The notes under the pieces: generated by a model
Told to the model about the DNA's origin: nothing
What the model saw: only the letters and a program-made list of their open reading frames with translations
Databases searched by the model: none
Shown: in pieces, positions 33,450-44,679 of the stretch
Layout of the letters: the number at the start of each line of letters is the position of its first letter
Numbering within the stretch: the first letter of the stretch is position 1
Assembly: GCA_963575745.1 (NCBI GenBank)
Contig: CAUYUJ010001320.1
Span: 1-64,000, forward strand
Direction of reading: 5' to 3'
DNA length: 64,000 bases
Source of the DNA: Prorocentrum cordatum
Taxonomy: Eukaryota > Sar > Dinophyceae > Prorocentrales > Prorocentraceae
Made by a program: the position numbers and the translations under genes

Positions 33450-34865
33450 GATTCAACGGAGTGCGCTTCCAGTGCGATTCGTCATTGCGCGGGCTGACGA
33501 GAGGGTCGAGGCTTTCTTCGGGTTGGCTTTTCCTGCGTCGCTTTCTGGCTTGCTTTGTTTTCTACTTCGCAGTCGTTGGGCGCTTTGTTCTTCTATTTCG
33601 CATTTGCGGAATGTGTGGTGTCTTCTGCTTCACTATCGCGCTGCGATCTGTTTCCCGCGCCCGCCGCCGCGCGGATGCCGCTTCAAATTGGATGCCGACT
33701 GTTGCTGCGTGGGTGTGCCGGGCCATCCGATATCGCATACTTTTGGGGATCTCGCAGGGGAGTTCTGCCCGGGGCCTCTCCATGCGCGAGGGGCCAGCGG
33801 AGACGCAATGGCTTGCGCCGCAGATTTCTGCCAAATGCTCATGAATACCTGCGTCTCCAGACTTTCCGAAGACATGTCTGCCCGGCGTGAGTGCCGCTGC
33901 GCGCCCGCAGGATGCGCCGACTGCTGCTCCGTCGTCGTCGTCTTCGCCGTCTTCGTCGTCGTCCTCGTCGTCGTCGTCGTGAGCTGCCGTAGCCTCGTCT
34001 TCGACAGTGCGTGCGAGCCTCCGCGCCCCTGGGAGCCCCGCGGGGCCTCTCTTGGGCCACTCCTTCGGGCCCCCCTCGGGGCCGCCCCGTGCCTCGGTCG
34101 AGCTTTTCCCGAGCGCGCTCCCGGAGTGCAGGATTTCGGTTTCGACGGCGCCAGCACCTGCTCTGCCGGCGCCGCGCCGGAGCCCCGAGAGGGAGGACGA
34201 AGAACAGGAGGAGGAGGAAGACGGGGAGAAGGAGGAGGACGTGGAGGAGAGAGGAGGAAGAGGCCGGCCGAGGGCGGCAAGTTCTGCCCCCGCCCCAGTT
34301 CTCGGACCGAAGATCACAAGAAACCTCCGACCCCCCCCCCTTCGATCCTCGAGGGCCAGGGGCAGAACTTGAAGCCGACGGTGCTCTCTGCTCTCCTCTT
34401 TCTGCTTTTGCTGTTTCTCCTCTTTGGCTGTCGCCGCGACGCCGGGCCCGCTCTGAGCGGCTGGCCCAGACCCCCCCAAGTCCTTTTCCCCCGTGGCCGC
34501 TCGATGGGAATGATATGTTCTCATCGTTTGATTTGTTGCGTCGCTTCGCATGGGCGTGACATTCTTTACTTGCGTTTCTAATTCGCATTTTTTATGACTG
34601 ATAAGCAATGGCGTGCTTTGATTGCAGCCTGGCAGTTCGCGGCAGCTCTTGGCGAGACTTGACAGCCACTGGGCAGCCATTGACAGCCTAGACAGTCCTT
34701 GACATCATTGACAAGCTCCTGACAGCCCTTGACAGAGCCTGGACAGCCGTTGCAAGTCGTTGATCAGTTTGCTCGTGAAAACTGTTGACAGCCCTTGTCA
34801 TGTCGTGACAGCCGCGGCATCAATGAGCACCGACAACGCTTCCACGAGTCTTGAAAACATTTGCC
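33450..34865 (+). repeat. Foldback arm C
   Basis: GATTCAACGGAGTGCGCTTCC terminus, CTTCGCAGTCGTTGGGCGCTTTG at 33567-33590, CCCGCGCCCGCCGCCGCGCGGATGCC near 33655-33680, a GTCGTCGTCG tract at 33926-33982, a GGA tract at 34207-34262, CCTTCGATCCTCGAGGGCC at about 34340-34360, and TTGACAGCC repeats at 34660-34860. Each section aligns by eye with arm A. Confidence 0.8.
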
Positions 34866-34869
34866 CGAA

Positions 34870-37555
34870 CCTTCTTTCAAAATCCAGCCGGCGCGCTCGC
34901 GGCAACAAATGCATTGTCCACAATCGACAAGTCGTCATGTTAATTTGGAAATGCAATCGGCCACCGTTCAGGGATCATCTCAGTTCCGAGGCCGACATGG
35001 CAGCTTTTCAATCGTGGACAATACATAATTCACCACGCGCGCGCTCATGAAGAGTTTTGCATTGCCCACGATCGAAAAATCGCCTCGTTGGCCTGGCAGC
35101 CCTTTACGGTGGCCGCCAGGATCTCGGGTGACCCGCACGGTGGGCGGGGCGCCCGCCGCGCGTGGGCGCGTCGGGGGCTCTGCGCTGTCCACTCAGGAAA
35201 AGTCTTGAGTTGATCATCGTAGAGACCATGTAACAGAGCCTCGGTGAATTTAAAGAATCCGATCGGTCACCGTTGAAGGTTCGCTGTAGTTGCCAGGCTA
35301 TTATTGCGACGGTCTAATTGTGGACGATGAGAAGTTATAAATATATAAACTTCGCGCGCGAAGCCGCGCGCGGTGAGCTCTGCATTGCCCACGATCGGAA
35401 AGTCCATGCTGGCCTAGAATTCCAAATGGTCACCGTTCAGTTCACTTCAGTTTCCAGGCCAACATGCCGATTTTTGGATTGAAAACATACCAAACTCTCC
35501 GCGCGCGCGGGCCGCGGCGCGCGCGCTTGAAGAGTTGTGGACTGTCCACAATCGAACAGTCGTCATGTTGGCCTGGCAACTCAAGTGGACGCGCGGGGAG
35601 TTGACGCTGTCGACCATGGAAAAACCTTGCATTGATCACGTTCGAAAACATACAGCATAACCCACGTTAAAGTTGAAATCCAATCGTTCCCCCTGCAGGT
35701 TCGCTTCCAGGCCAGCATTTGGGCCTTCACTTGTGGGCAACGCAACAGTCATCACGCGCGCGCGGCCGCGCGTGGTGAGTTTCATACTGTTCACAACCGA
35801 AGTATTGCGATGTTAACTTGGAGACCCGATCGGTAACCGTTATGGGTTCACTTGAGCTCCCAGGCCAGCATGGCGACTTCGCATGTGGACAACACAGAAC
35901 TCACCATGGGCGCTTGAAGAGTTCTGTAGCGCCCACCATCGAAACGTCGCCATGTTGGCCTGGAAGCTAAAGTGGAGACTAAACGGTGGCATATTTGATT
36001 TCCAAGTTAACATGGCAATTTTTCGATTGGACCGTGCAAAACTCACCACTCGCGGCCCCGCGCGCGCGGTGAGTTCTGTAGTGTCCACGATCGGTAAGGC
36101 GCCATGTTGGCCTGGAAGCTGCAGTGAACCCTGGACGGCTGCGGGTTGGAATTTTGAAGTTAACATGAGCTTGGTCGTATGTTGCCCAGTACGGCCAATG
36201 CGAGGCATTTCCATTGTGGGCGCGCAGAAGTCTCCACGCGCGCGTGCGGCGGGCGACCCGCCCACCGAGCGGGTGTCCCCAAATCCAGTCGGCCACCGTT
36301 GAAGGTTTCCTGTAGTTCCCGGGTAACCAGTGCCATTTTCGATTGTGGATAATCAAGAATCCATCAAGCGCGCATGGTAGAGTTGTATTGTTTCAAAATT
36401 GAAAAGTCGCCATCCTGCCGTGGAAACTCGAGTGCAACCTTAATGGCGGCTAATCGGGATTTCAAAGTTAACGTGGCGACTTCTCGATTGTGGGCAACAG
36501 AAAACTCACCGCTCGCGGCCGCGCGCGCGCGAGGTGAGTTTCGTATTGTCCAAAGCGTGAGCCCTGATCGGTGACCGATGACACTTCCAAGTTAACATGG
36601 TGACTTCTCGATTGTGTACAATGCGAAACTCACCACGCGCGACCCCGCGCGCGCGATGTGACTTTTGAGTTGTCCATATTCGAGGCTTTGCCATGTTGGT
36701 CTGGAAACTGAAGTGGGTTCTTAACGGCGGCTGATTTGATTTTGAAGTCATCATGTGATCTGTTGCATATGCTTTCGAGGATTATCCATGGAATGCTTTC
36801 CATTGTAGACAGCGCAGAACTCCCCGCGCGCGCGGCGCGCGACGCACCAACCGCGCGGGTCACCCGCAATCTTGTCGTTCACCATTAAGGGCTCGCTTTA
36901 GCTTCCAGGCCGACGCGGCGACACTTCGATTGTGGACAATACAGATCTAATTCTGCAAGCGCGCAAACGCGCATGAAGTGTCCAATATTTTTCCACAATC
37001 GAAAAGTCGCCATCCTGGCTTGGAAACTGAACTGAACCCTTCACGGTGACCGATTTGACTGCTAAGAATGATGGCGAATTTTCGAATGTAGACACTGCAA
37101 GACTCACCGCGCACGCGCGCGTTGCGAGTTCTGTAGTGTCCACGATGGAATAGTCGCCATGAACGGTGGCCGCTTGGTTTCTGAAGTTATCATGGGTTCT
37201 ACGGAGCGTTCTCTGGTTATGATCCATGCCAGACTTTTCCATTGGCAGTGCAGAACTCGCCGCGCGCGCGCGGCTGGCGATCCACCCACCGCGCGGGTGG
37301 CCCGAAATCTTGCCCGTCATCGTTAATGGTTCGCTCTATTTTCCATGTCAACATGGTGAGTATTCGATGGTAAACAATACAGAACTCTTCAAGCGCGCGA
37401 GTGGTGACCGTTGTATTGTCCATAATTGGAAGGTCACCATGTTGGCTTGGAATCTAAAGCGGACCTTCAACGGTGATTGATCGGATTTCCAAGTTAGCAC
37501 GGCGACTATTCGATTGCGAACAATGTGAGATTCACCGCGCGCACCGTTAGGGTTT
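34870..37555. repeat. GCGCGC hairpin-repeat array II
   Basis: The same modules as array I. GGGTGACCCGCACGGTGGGC with TGCGCTGTCC runs forward at 35125, while CAGAACTCCCC and GCGGGTCACCC run inverted at 36230, 36800 and 37270. GGCCAACATGGCGAC and TCGATTGTGGACAA words recur throughout. No gene was accepted. Confidence 0.8.
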
Positions 37556-37559
37556 TGAG

Positions 37560-38132
37560 ATGAACCTGGGTTCTACCGTATGTTTTCAAGACTTGTACAG
37601 GCGTTGTGGATACTCATGGCTACCTCGGCTGTCAACACTTGAAGAGGACTGTCAAGAGCTCTCACGAGCAAGCTTATCAACAAATTGCAGAGGTTGTGAA
37701 GGCTCTGCCAAGGGCTGGCAGGAGCTTGTGAATGCTGACAAGGATTCTTTAGACAGCCGATGGCTGCTCTTTCATTGTCAAGGCTTGTCAAGGGCTGCCT
37801 TGAGCTGTCAAGCTGCCATCAATATACGTCATTGCTTATGAATTCGGTAAAACCAAGCCCATGATCCAAAGTCGTGATCATGAACAAATCGCGCCCACGA
37901 GATACGAAACAACAAATCCAAGTTACCACAACAAGCATCCCCAACGAGCGGTCATGAACAAATGCCGACGCGAGGGGGTTTGGGCCAGCGGCCCAAAGCG
38001 GGCGTGACATCGAGGCGACGGCCAAGAAGGAGGCGCGCCAACAGCAGCAAAACGAGAGCAGAGAGCACCCCCAGCTCTAAGTTTTGCCCCTGGCCCCCGA
38101 GGATCGAAGAGGGAGGCCTTCGGACGTTTTCT
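37560..38132 (-). repeat. Foldback arm D, inner part
   Basis: TGTCAAGG/GCTGTCAAG repeats at 37605-37825, GCTTATGAATTCGG (arm boundary word), then GGTTTGGGCCAGCGGCCC to GAGGATCGAAGAGGGAGGCC at 38098-38117, the inverse of the arm A and C 3' sections. It stops at the LINE-C insertion. Confidence 0.8.
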
Positions 38133-38159
38133 CAGTGGTTCTCTGCAGCCGCCAGAAGA

Positions 38160-38430
38160 ATGGAAACTGACGAAATTCCGCGTCTTGTTCAAGAGGGCGA
38201 CCCGGCCCTGTCCAATAACTACAGACTGATAGCAATATTACTTGTGGTGGCAAAGTTGTTTAGCACAGTTCTATACAATAGGCTGGCCCCGGCGATCGAC
38301 GCGAAGCTATCGAGGGAGCAGTCTGGCTTCAGACTTAACCGGGGGTGCGCAGACGCCGCGCGCATCGTCGGGGCGGCCATCGAAAAGTCGCTGGAATGGG
38401 GGGGGGGGGCTAATTTTGGATTGCCACCCT
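38160..38430 (+). pseudogene. LINE-C RT, first frame segment
   Basis: Reads METDEIPRLVQEGDPALSNN, then YRLIAILLVVAKLFSTVLYN with RLAPAIDAKLSREQSGFRLN and RGCADAARIV. This is the classic RT 0-2 region (NYR.I.LL....K..S..L..RL...I.......QSGFR...). The frame is lost at a run of 12 G (38398-38409), where the next segment takes over. The homopolymer may be a sequencing artefact or a real slip. Confidence 0.8.
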
Positions 38431-38775
38431 AGACGTCGAGAAGGCTTTTGATCGTGTGCATCATTATGTTTTGTTTGCCGCTCTGATCGATAACGACCAT
38501 CCTGCTGCTACAGTCTGCGTTTTGAGACGGCTCTACTACGGGGTGCGAGGGTGCGTTTCCCTGTGGGGCGGGGCAGACAGCAGGGCGTTCGACGCGCAGC
38601 GCGGGGTAGAGCAGGGAGACCCATTATCACCGTTGTTATTCAATTTGGTGTTAGACAAAAGGTTATCCGACGTGACGAGGCGAGGGTGCGGCGCGATCGT
38701 CGGGCGCGGCATCGCTGGCCAAAACCGCGCGCGCGTCGCATTCGCAGACGACCAGACGCTCATATCAAGGAGCTT
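38421..38775 (+). pseudogene. LINE-C RT catalytic core
   Basis: Box A ATLDVEKAFDRVHHYVLFAA begins at about 38423. Box B is FDAQRGVEQGDPLSPLLFNL near 38591-38650. Box C is RVAFADDQTLIS with FADD at 38741-38752. All catalytic aspartates are present. The frame changes again shortly after FADD, between about 38750 and 38775. Confidence 0.85.
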
Positions 38776-39618
38776 GTTCTCCATGAAGAGAACGGTTTTG
38801 ATGTTGAGAGGGGCTCGCCGGCGAAAGTCGGTCTCGATTTGCACCCGGCCAAGCGCGAAGTCCAGGCCAGCCGGGGCGACTTTGCGCACAAAGGCGTTGT
38901 TTTGCTGTCAGAGGGCTTTTCGGTCGAAGCGTTGAAGCCGGGCGAGTGCTTGGAGCTTTTGGGCGCGAGCGCTTCTTTGGAAGACCCGACGTGCATGGAA
39001 ATTCAGAATCGCATTGCGTCCGGGTGGGGGAAGTTCTGGGCTCTGCAACGGTTGTCGTTGAACACGAAGTATTCGCTCAAGAAAAGGCTCTGTTTATTCA
39101 ATTCTACTGCGTCAGAATGTTCATTGTGGGCACGTGAGTCATGGGCGCCCCTGGCAGAGGAGCTGAGAAAGCTGATGGTGGCTCAGAATCTCATGCTGTG
39201 ACGAATTGCAGGGCGCGGGCGTGCCGGGGCAGAGCTTTGGTTGGACTGGGTCGAGAGAGCCACGCATAAAGCACGGCATTTTGCAAACTCTGTTGGGCTC
39301 AAGGAGCGGGGGCCCGAGCATTTTCGAAGAAAATTGAACTGGGCAGGGCGGGTGACGCGGACGAGTGCCGCGGGGTGGTTGTGCAAGGTGACGACGTGGA
39401 GGAATTCTCCTTGGCAGGTGGTTGCGAACGAGTGGGATTCGCTGCGCCCGAAGCGCCCAGCCGCTCGCAGGTGGATGCGTTTCGAGGAGTCCATCCGGCG
39501 CTTTTACAGAGAACGTGGGCTGGAGGAGTGGCAGTCTCTCGCCGGCAACGAGGAGACCTGGCAAAGCTTGACACTTGAATTTGTCAGCTGGGCAGCGAAG
39601 GCGCACTTCGACCTCTGA
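38760..39618 (+). pseudogene. LINE-C RT thumb and C-terminal region
   Basis: Continues as HIKELVLHEENGFDVERGSP, GLDLHPAKREVQASRGDF and PGECLELLGASASLEDPTCM (the LG motif of box E), then SGWGKFWALQRLSLNTKYSL. One in-frame TGA lies at 39199-39201, after NLML. The same frame continues with ELWLDWVERATHKARHFANS, ERGPEHFRRKLNWAGRVTRT, WRNSPWQVVANEWDSLRPKR and EESIRRFYRERGLEEWQSLA to a TGA at 39616-39618. The end is rich in Arg and Trp, with no zinc motif. Confidence 0.75.
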
Positions 39619-39687
39619 GGGTTTCACGCAGTTTCGCACAGAGTCCTGCCCCTCGCGGGCCATCCTGACAGGACTTTGAGCTTTTGA

Positions 39688-40241
39688 GCCTTTCGGGAGT
39701 TTTCTATAGTTTTCGGCTGTTTTCTGTCCTCTGGAGGCTTCCGGAAGCCACCGGAGGCTTCCGGGAACCTCCTGGCATCCGGGGCGGGGACAAAGCTTAC
39801 CGCCATCGGCCGGCGTCATTCTCTTCTCTCCTCCTCCTCTTCCTCCTCCTCCTCCTCCTCCTCCTCCTCCTCCTCCTTTTTCTCCTCCTCCTCATCCTCC
39901 TCCTTCTCCTTCTCCCCTTCCTCCTCCTCCTCCTCCTCTTCCTCCTCTTCCTCGTTTTCAGGGCCCCAAGATAACCTCAGGAGCGCGGGTGCTAACGTTG
40001 TCAAAACCGAAGTTTTGACATCGTGAGCTCCGTCGTCGCCAGGAGCTCGGGGAACGCGTTCAAGAAGGGCTCATCCGAGGCTCGGGGCGATCCCAAGGGG
40101 GGCCCGAAAAGAAGTAGCCCAAAAGAGGCTCAGCTTAAGCCCAAGATGGTCCCAGGGGGGGGCCGAAATCATTCCATGGGGCACCAGAAGGGCGCGGAGG
40201 TTCGCTCGCGATGTCAAAGACAGCGCTTTGACAGCTCAAAA

Positions 40242-40280
<39 letters not shown>

Positions 40281-40738
40281 AGAAGCAGTCAGCGTATCTT
40301 GCAGGCGTGTGGCGGTTTTCACGCTTGGCGAAAATGTCACCAAAAACGCGAAACAAGCAGGTCTTCATGAACACTTGACAGAAGAATGCGGCGCAGACTA
40401 TCGTGTCTCTCTCGACCCCCTTGTGCAAAGAGAGGCCCCGGGCAAAACCCCCCCGGCCGGCACGCCCACGCAGCAGCAATCAGCAACCAATTTGAGGTAG
40501 CATCCGTGCAGCGGCGGACGCGGGAAACAGCGCAGCACGGTTGGGAGGCAGCGCTCCGCGGTTGCAAAGTAGAAGAACGAAGCGCCCAACAACGGCGAAG
40601 CAGGAAAAACGAAGCAAGCCAAAAAACGGTACAGGAAAAAACACCCCCCGGGGGAGGGGAGGGGAGGGGAAGTAAACCTCGAACCTCTTTTCACTCCGCG
40701 CACTGACGAATCGCACTGGAAGCGCACTCGGCTGAACC
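39688..40738 (-). repeat. Foldback arm D, outer part
   Basis: Resumes after LINE-C with TTCTGTCCTCTGGAGGCTTCC, a CTC tract at 39826-39960, GGCTCAGCTTAAGCCCAAGA, a (GAC)n tract at 40242-40279, CGCAGCAGCAATCAGCAACC, and the terminus CGCACTCGGCTGAACCAG. It is the inverse of arms A and C. Confidence 0.8.
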
Positions 40739-40744
40739 AGCGCT

Positions 40745-41460
40745 AAGTGGGCAGCTCCAACGCCGGGCCCAGTGGCACCGCCCGGATGCGCCAGCCACCA
40801 CCCAGTGCAGCGCTTCGTGGCCCCACCGGGAGCTCCACCGACGGCCCCAGTGGCACCGCCCGCCTGCGTCAGCCACCGCCCAATACAGCGTTTCGCGGGA
40901 GCTCCACCGCAAGTCCCAATGGAACTGCACGCGTGCGTCAGCCACCACCCCGTACAGCGTTTCGTGGCCCCATAGGAACTCCATCGATGGTCCCAGTGGG
41001 ACCGCCCGCGTGCGTCGGCCACCACCCAGTAAAGCGGTTTCGTGGCCGCGTAGGGAGCTCCACCGAAAGGCCCTAGTGGCACCGCTCGCATGCGTCGTCC
41101 ACCACCCAGCACACCACTTCTCCTCATGGGGAGCTCCACCGAAACCCCCAGTGGCACCGCACGCATGCGTCCCCCCCACTTGGCACAGCGTTTCGTGACC
41201 CCGTAGGTAGCTCCAACGGCCCGTCCGCATGCGACCCCCCCCCCAGTACAGCGTTTCGTGGGTCCATTGGGAGCTCCACCGACGGCCCCAGTGGCACCGC
41301 CCGCATGCGTGCCCCTCACCACCAAGTACAGCGCTTCGTGGCCCCATTAGGAGCTTCACCGACGGCCCCAGTGGCACCGCCCGCGTGCGTCAGCCACCAC
41401 CCATTAGGGCACGTCCCTTGCGCGCTTCGTGGCCCCATAGAGAGCTCCACCGAAAGCAGC
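40745..41460 (+). repeat. 80-bp satellite array, copy 2
   Basis: About nine units of the satellite seen at 22370-23478, same orientation, starting immediately outside arm D. It ends at 41455 with GAGAGCTCCACCGAAAGCAG and is followed by ACAACTGCACATGCTTGGGCCCTTCGCCA (41481-41509), which is also next to copy 3. Confidence 0.92.
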
Positions 41461-41970
41461 ACCCGCAACGCGTTACTCACAACTGCACATGCTTGGGCCC
41501 TTCGCCAGAATTTGTTTTCTCGGGTGGGGGGGGGCAGGCGTTCCCGCTGCCGGCCGGGGCGCGGAGCCATGGGGCCCACGCTCCCGGTTGCCAAGGGCGG
41601 CGCGCGCTGCCGTCGCTGTCGCCGGCAAAATGCGTGCGTTTTTTCTCCTTTTGGGTGGGTCCGCGGGTCCGTTTGCCCCGCGGGTCGTCGAGTACTTAGC
41701 CTAGCAGGGCCTATTCGACTGTTTTGTTTCTGAGAGTTGTACCGTTTGAGCCAGGCAGTTCGGCGCGGCAGCTCAGGGCGCAAGGTTTAAAGGGGAAGGG
41801 TCGCAGAAGAATGGGCTTGCACTGAAGTTTTGTTCGGTTCAGCGGCGCTGAACCCCCTCCTCTCTGCAAAGGCACGACCTGTGCGACAAAATATGACCTC
41901 TGATACCGCGCTTTCAACTTTACTACAACCAACCAGAGCTTGCTAGAACTCTAGCGATCGAAGCGCGCGT
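41461..41970. other. Mostly unique spacer, no gene seen
   Basis: After the shared satellite-flanking word, the sequence is unique and carries no convincing ORF or RNA. It contains a G9 run (41525-41534) and a purine/pyrimidine-mixed stretch with TTTAAAGGGGAAGGG (41789-41803). Confidence 0.5.
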
Positions 41971-41974
41971 GTGG

Positions 41975-42212
41975 CTCGCATATATATATATATATGTATA
42001 TATTTATAGATGTATATATATATGTAAAGATATACATGTGTGTGTATGTACACAGGCTTTTGGTGTTTGTATGTTTGTATAAAAAATACACATACATACA
42101 TGCATGCATACATACATATATACAGACATACACACAAAACGTTAAGGCTCGCTGCGCTTCGCCGTCTGATATTGGCCCTTGCACCTGCGATGTGTGTGTG
42201 TGTGTGTGTGTC
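41975..42212. repeat. TA, CATA and GT microsatellites
   Basis: (TA)n at 41980-42030, CATA/TGTA words at 42030-42130, and (TG)n at 42190-42211. Confidence 0.9.
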
Positions 42213-42399
42213 GACGTTGTGGTAAGCATGGTGATGTCGCCCCTGACGTGCTGCTCTAGCAGTACGAACCAAGGCGGCGTGGCTGGTACATTGCGCGCGC
42301 CGCGACGTATCAGGAACTGGTTTCTGCAAGGGCTGGCGGGCGCTTGTGTCTGTGCGTGCGCGTGTATGTGCGCGTGGGTGCGCGCCCCGCGTTACAGCA

Positions 42400-43270
42400 C
42401 CAAGACGGCCATCGGCCCAAGAGGGAACCAAGACTGCCGAAGAGGGGTCCAAGAAGACCCCAATTTGTTTAGGGAGAGTCGCAGACTGCCCTCAACGTTC
42501 CCCAGAGGGCCCCAAGACGATCCATAGAGCCTTCTAGGTGGACCAGAGAGCCCCAAAGAAACCCGAGGCGCCCCCAAGACGCAGCCACGGCACCCCAAAG
42601 GGCTCCCAAGGGGGACAGCCCGGGGTGACATACGTGACGGCATCCCGTGATTCCTCGCACAACCGCCGCAGAGAATGTTGGGCTGGAAGGGCGGCGGGAC
42701 TTGCCGCAGGCAATTGGATGTAGTTATGTTGAAGGCAAGCAGGCGCAGCGAGCTGGATGGAGCAGGAACATTCGACACCCAACGTCGTGTTTCTTCGGTA
42801 CGGCGGGAGGGGCAGAGAGAGCGGCAAGGGAGGAGGAGGAGGACGAGGAGGAGGACGAGGAGGAGGAGGAGGAGGAGGGAGACGAGGAGGAAGACGAGGA
42901 GGAGAAGGAGATGGTGGAGGAAGAGAGGGGAGCTTAAGGAGCTGAGCAACAGTTGCTGTATCCCAGAATCGGTGGAGGAAAACGAGGATGAGGCGAAGAC
43001 ATAGGAGGAGGAGGAGGAGGGAACGGGAGGGGCAGAGAGGGAGGAAACGGAGGAGGAGGAGGAGGACGAGAAGTGGATTGTGGAGAGTCGGACGTCCGAG
43101 AGAGCGCTGTGGAGAGTGACCTTGGAACCTTTTTTGGCTTGCTTTGGGATCTCTTGGGGGCCTCGTGGGCCGTCTTTGGGTGAGCTTTGGCCGTGCCTGG
43201 GGTGAGGGGGGGCCTCATAGACCGTCGTGGCATGTCGAGTGGCCCGAGAGGTGATGATGCCGAAACCATC
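42400..43270. repeat. CCCCAAGA-rich spacer and GGA tracts
   Basis: Positions 42410-42630 are dense in CCCCAA(A/G)(A/G) words. Positions 42825-42940 are (GGA)n. Positions 43000-43075 are GGA-rich. Positions 43100-43230 have CTTTGGG/CTTGGG words. Open frames are simple-sequence artefacts. Confidence 0.7.
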
Positions 43271-43271
43271 G

Positions 43272-43435
43272 GATAATGATGATGATGATGCTGATGATGA
43301 TGATGACGACGATGACGATGACGATGACGATGCTGATGATGCTGATGATGCTGATGCTGATGATGATGCTGATGCTGATGATGCTGATGATGATGCTGAT
43401 GATGCTGCTGATGATGATGATGCTGATGCTGATGC

Positions 43436-43507
<72 letters not shown>
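43272..43507 (+). repeat. (GAT)n repeat with GCT variants
   Basis: About 235 bp of GATGAT with GATGCT and GACGAT variants, ending in 67 bp of pure ATG triplets. It resembles 48805-49350. Confidence 0.95.
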
Positions 43508-43519
43508 GTTTGGCACTTC

Positions 43520-44030
43520 TAGGCTTGATTGGGGGTCTTGATGGGGCCTTTTTCGGACGGCCGCGTTGAAGCCTTCTTGGGAATCTCTTGGGCCGCTTTG
43601 GGACGATTTCGGAATCTGGCAGATCCGCCTTGGGCCGTTCGTGGCCAGAGAAGGCAGGAAACACAAACTCCTTCAAACACCTGAGGAACATCTTTGCTTT
43701 TTGTGTCCTCTGGCCCTCGTGAATGTCCTCGTGGGGGCCTCCTGGGCCGTCTCGAGGCCATGTTGGGCCCTCTCGGAGCGCTCTCGGGCCGTCTTGGGGC
43801 CTTCGCGGGCCTTTTAACGGCCGTCTCGGAAGCGGTTTCGGCAGTCTTGGGGGCCCGATGTAGGCTTCGTGGCGCCCTTTTTGGGCTTTCTGGGGCCATC
43901 TCAGGGCATTGTTGAGCTCTCTTGGGGGCCGAAGGCGTATACGTGGGGTCCCAGGGGGGGGAGGGTAACATGCCAGGCTGTTCTTGGTAATTTCACAAGT
44001 AGAACGAATATCTTTACATTCACCTCGCAC
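43520..44030 (+). other. TCTTGGGCC-rich, intron-like stretch
   Basis: No open coding signal. TCTTGGGCC/CTCGGGCCGTC words recur about every 30 bp (43560-43940), including TCTTGGGCCGC, CTGGGCCGTCTCG and GGGCCGTCTTGGGGCC. It ends in TTTACATTCACCTCGCACAG, a good splice-acceptor context for the following block. Confidence 0.5.
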
Positions 44031-44032
44031 AG

Positions 44033-44250
44033 GAGACCCAGAACCGCGTCGCGCGCAGACTGGCGTTCCGCCCGCGGGAACTGCTCGCCCTGACGAGGTA
44101 CGCGGCCGCGTCCTTGGTGGCGCACGCCACCCCCAGCCCGGAGGCGGAGGAGCTGAGGCGGCAGCACGGCGCGGCGCTGGCCGAGCGGTGCCCCGCCGTT
44201 CGCGAGATCCTGTGCGGCGAGCGCGAACGGCACATGGCCGCGGAGGACCG
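44033..44250 (+). CDS. Candidate exon of an unknown plus-strand gene
   Basis: After an AG at 44031-44032, one frame reads ETQNRVARRLAFRPRELLAL, TRYAAASLVAHATPSPEAEE, LRRQHGAALAERCPAVREIL and CGERERHMAAED without interruption. Composition and helical periodicity look like a real protein, with strongly GC third positions and none of the simple-sequence bias of the surroundings. The 3' boundary is uncertain: GCGGAG|GACCGC near 44246 could be a non-GT donor of the kind dinoflagellates use. No domain is recognised. The neighbouring blocks at 44.9 and 45.96 kb may belong to the same gene. Confidence 0.45.
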
Positions 44251-44679
44251 CAGAGGACAAAGCGGCACAAACGGGATCACGCTCGGAGCTCCGCGCGGAT
44301 CTCCCGGATCGGCGCGGGGCCCCCTCGGCGTCTCCGGCGCCGTCCCTGGCGCGCTCCACGCACCGGGGAGGGGTCCCAGCACCGATCCGAGAAACATCGG
44401 ACCTCCGAAAGTGTTTGTTTTTTCGCAAGCTTTTCCCCTAGGGCTAAGCACCTTGTCTGCAAGGATTTGTATCTTCTGCTTCTGAAGAGGCGAGTGATGG
44501 TCTGCCAGATCCGAAATCGGTGGGGCGTGGTCTCCCAGACGGTGCATGGTCCCCGCATGTCTCCCGCAAGGCTTCCCGTGTGGTCCCCCGCACGCAGAGC
44601 ACAGCACCGTGCCAAGTGTTGCGGCGTTTCCGTGCCGTTCGGGGCTTCTTCTGCCGCGAGGGTGTGAAGCTCGGGCTTG

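Larger units (their letters stand above)
38133..39687 (+). mobile_element. LINE-C: 5'-truncated non-LTR retrotransposon
   Basis: A 1.55-kb plus-strand fragment starts inside RT and runs to the element's 3' end. It interrupts foldback arm D. The flanks GCCTTCGGACGTTTTCT (38116-38132) and GCCTTTCGGGAGTTTTCT (39688-39705) look like a diverged target-site duplication of 17-18 bp. 5' truncation is typical of target-primed reverse transcription. There is no poly(A) tail. The RT sequence and C-terminus differ from LINE-A and LINE-B. Confidence 0.85.
33450..40738. mobile_element. Foldback-like palindromic unit II, LINE-interrupted
   Basis: Same design as unit I: arm C (33450-34865), a GC-core array (34870-37555) whose modules switch orientation near 35.8-36.1 kb, and an inverted arm D (37560-40738) ending CGCACTCGGCTGAACCAG. 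Arm D is split by LINE-C (38133-39687). Subtracting it gives about 5.7 kb, with the symmetry centre near 36.3 kb. Both units keep the same order of arm sections, so the palindrome predates their duplication or they transposed as units. Confidence 0.75.
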
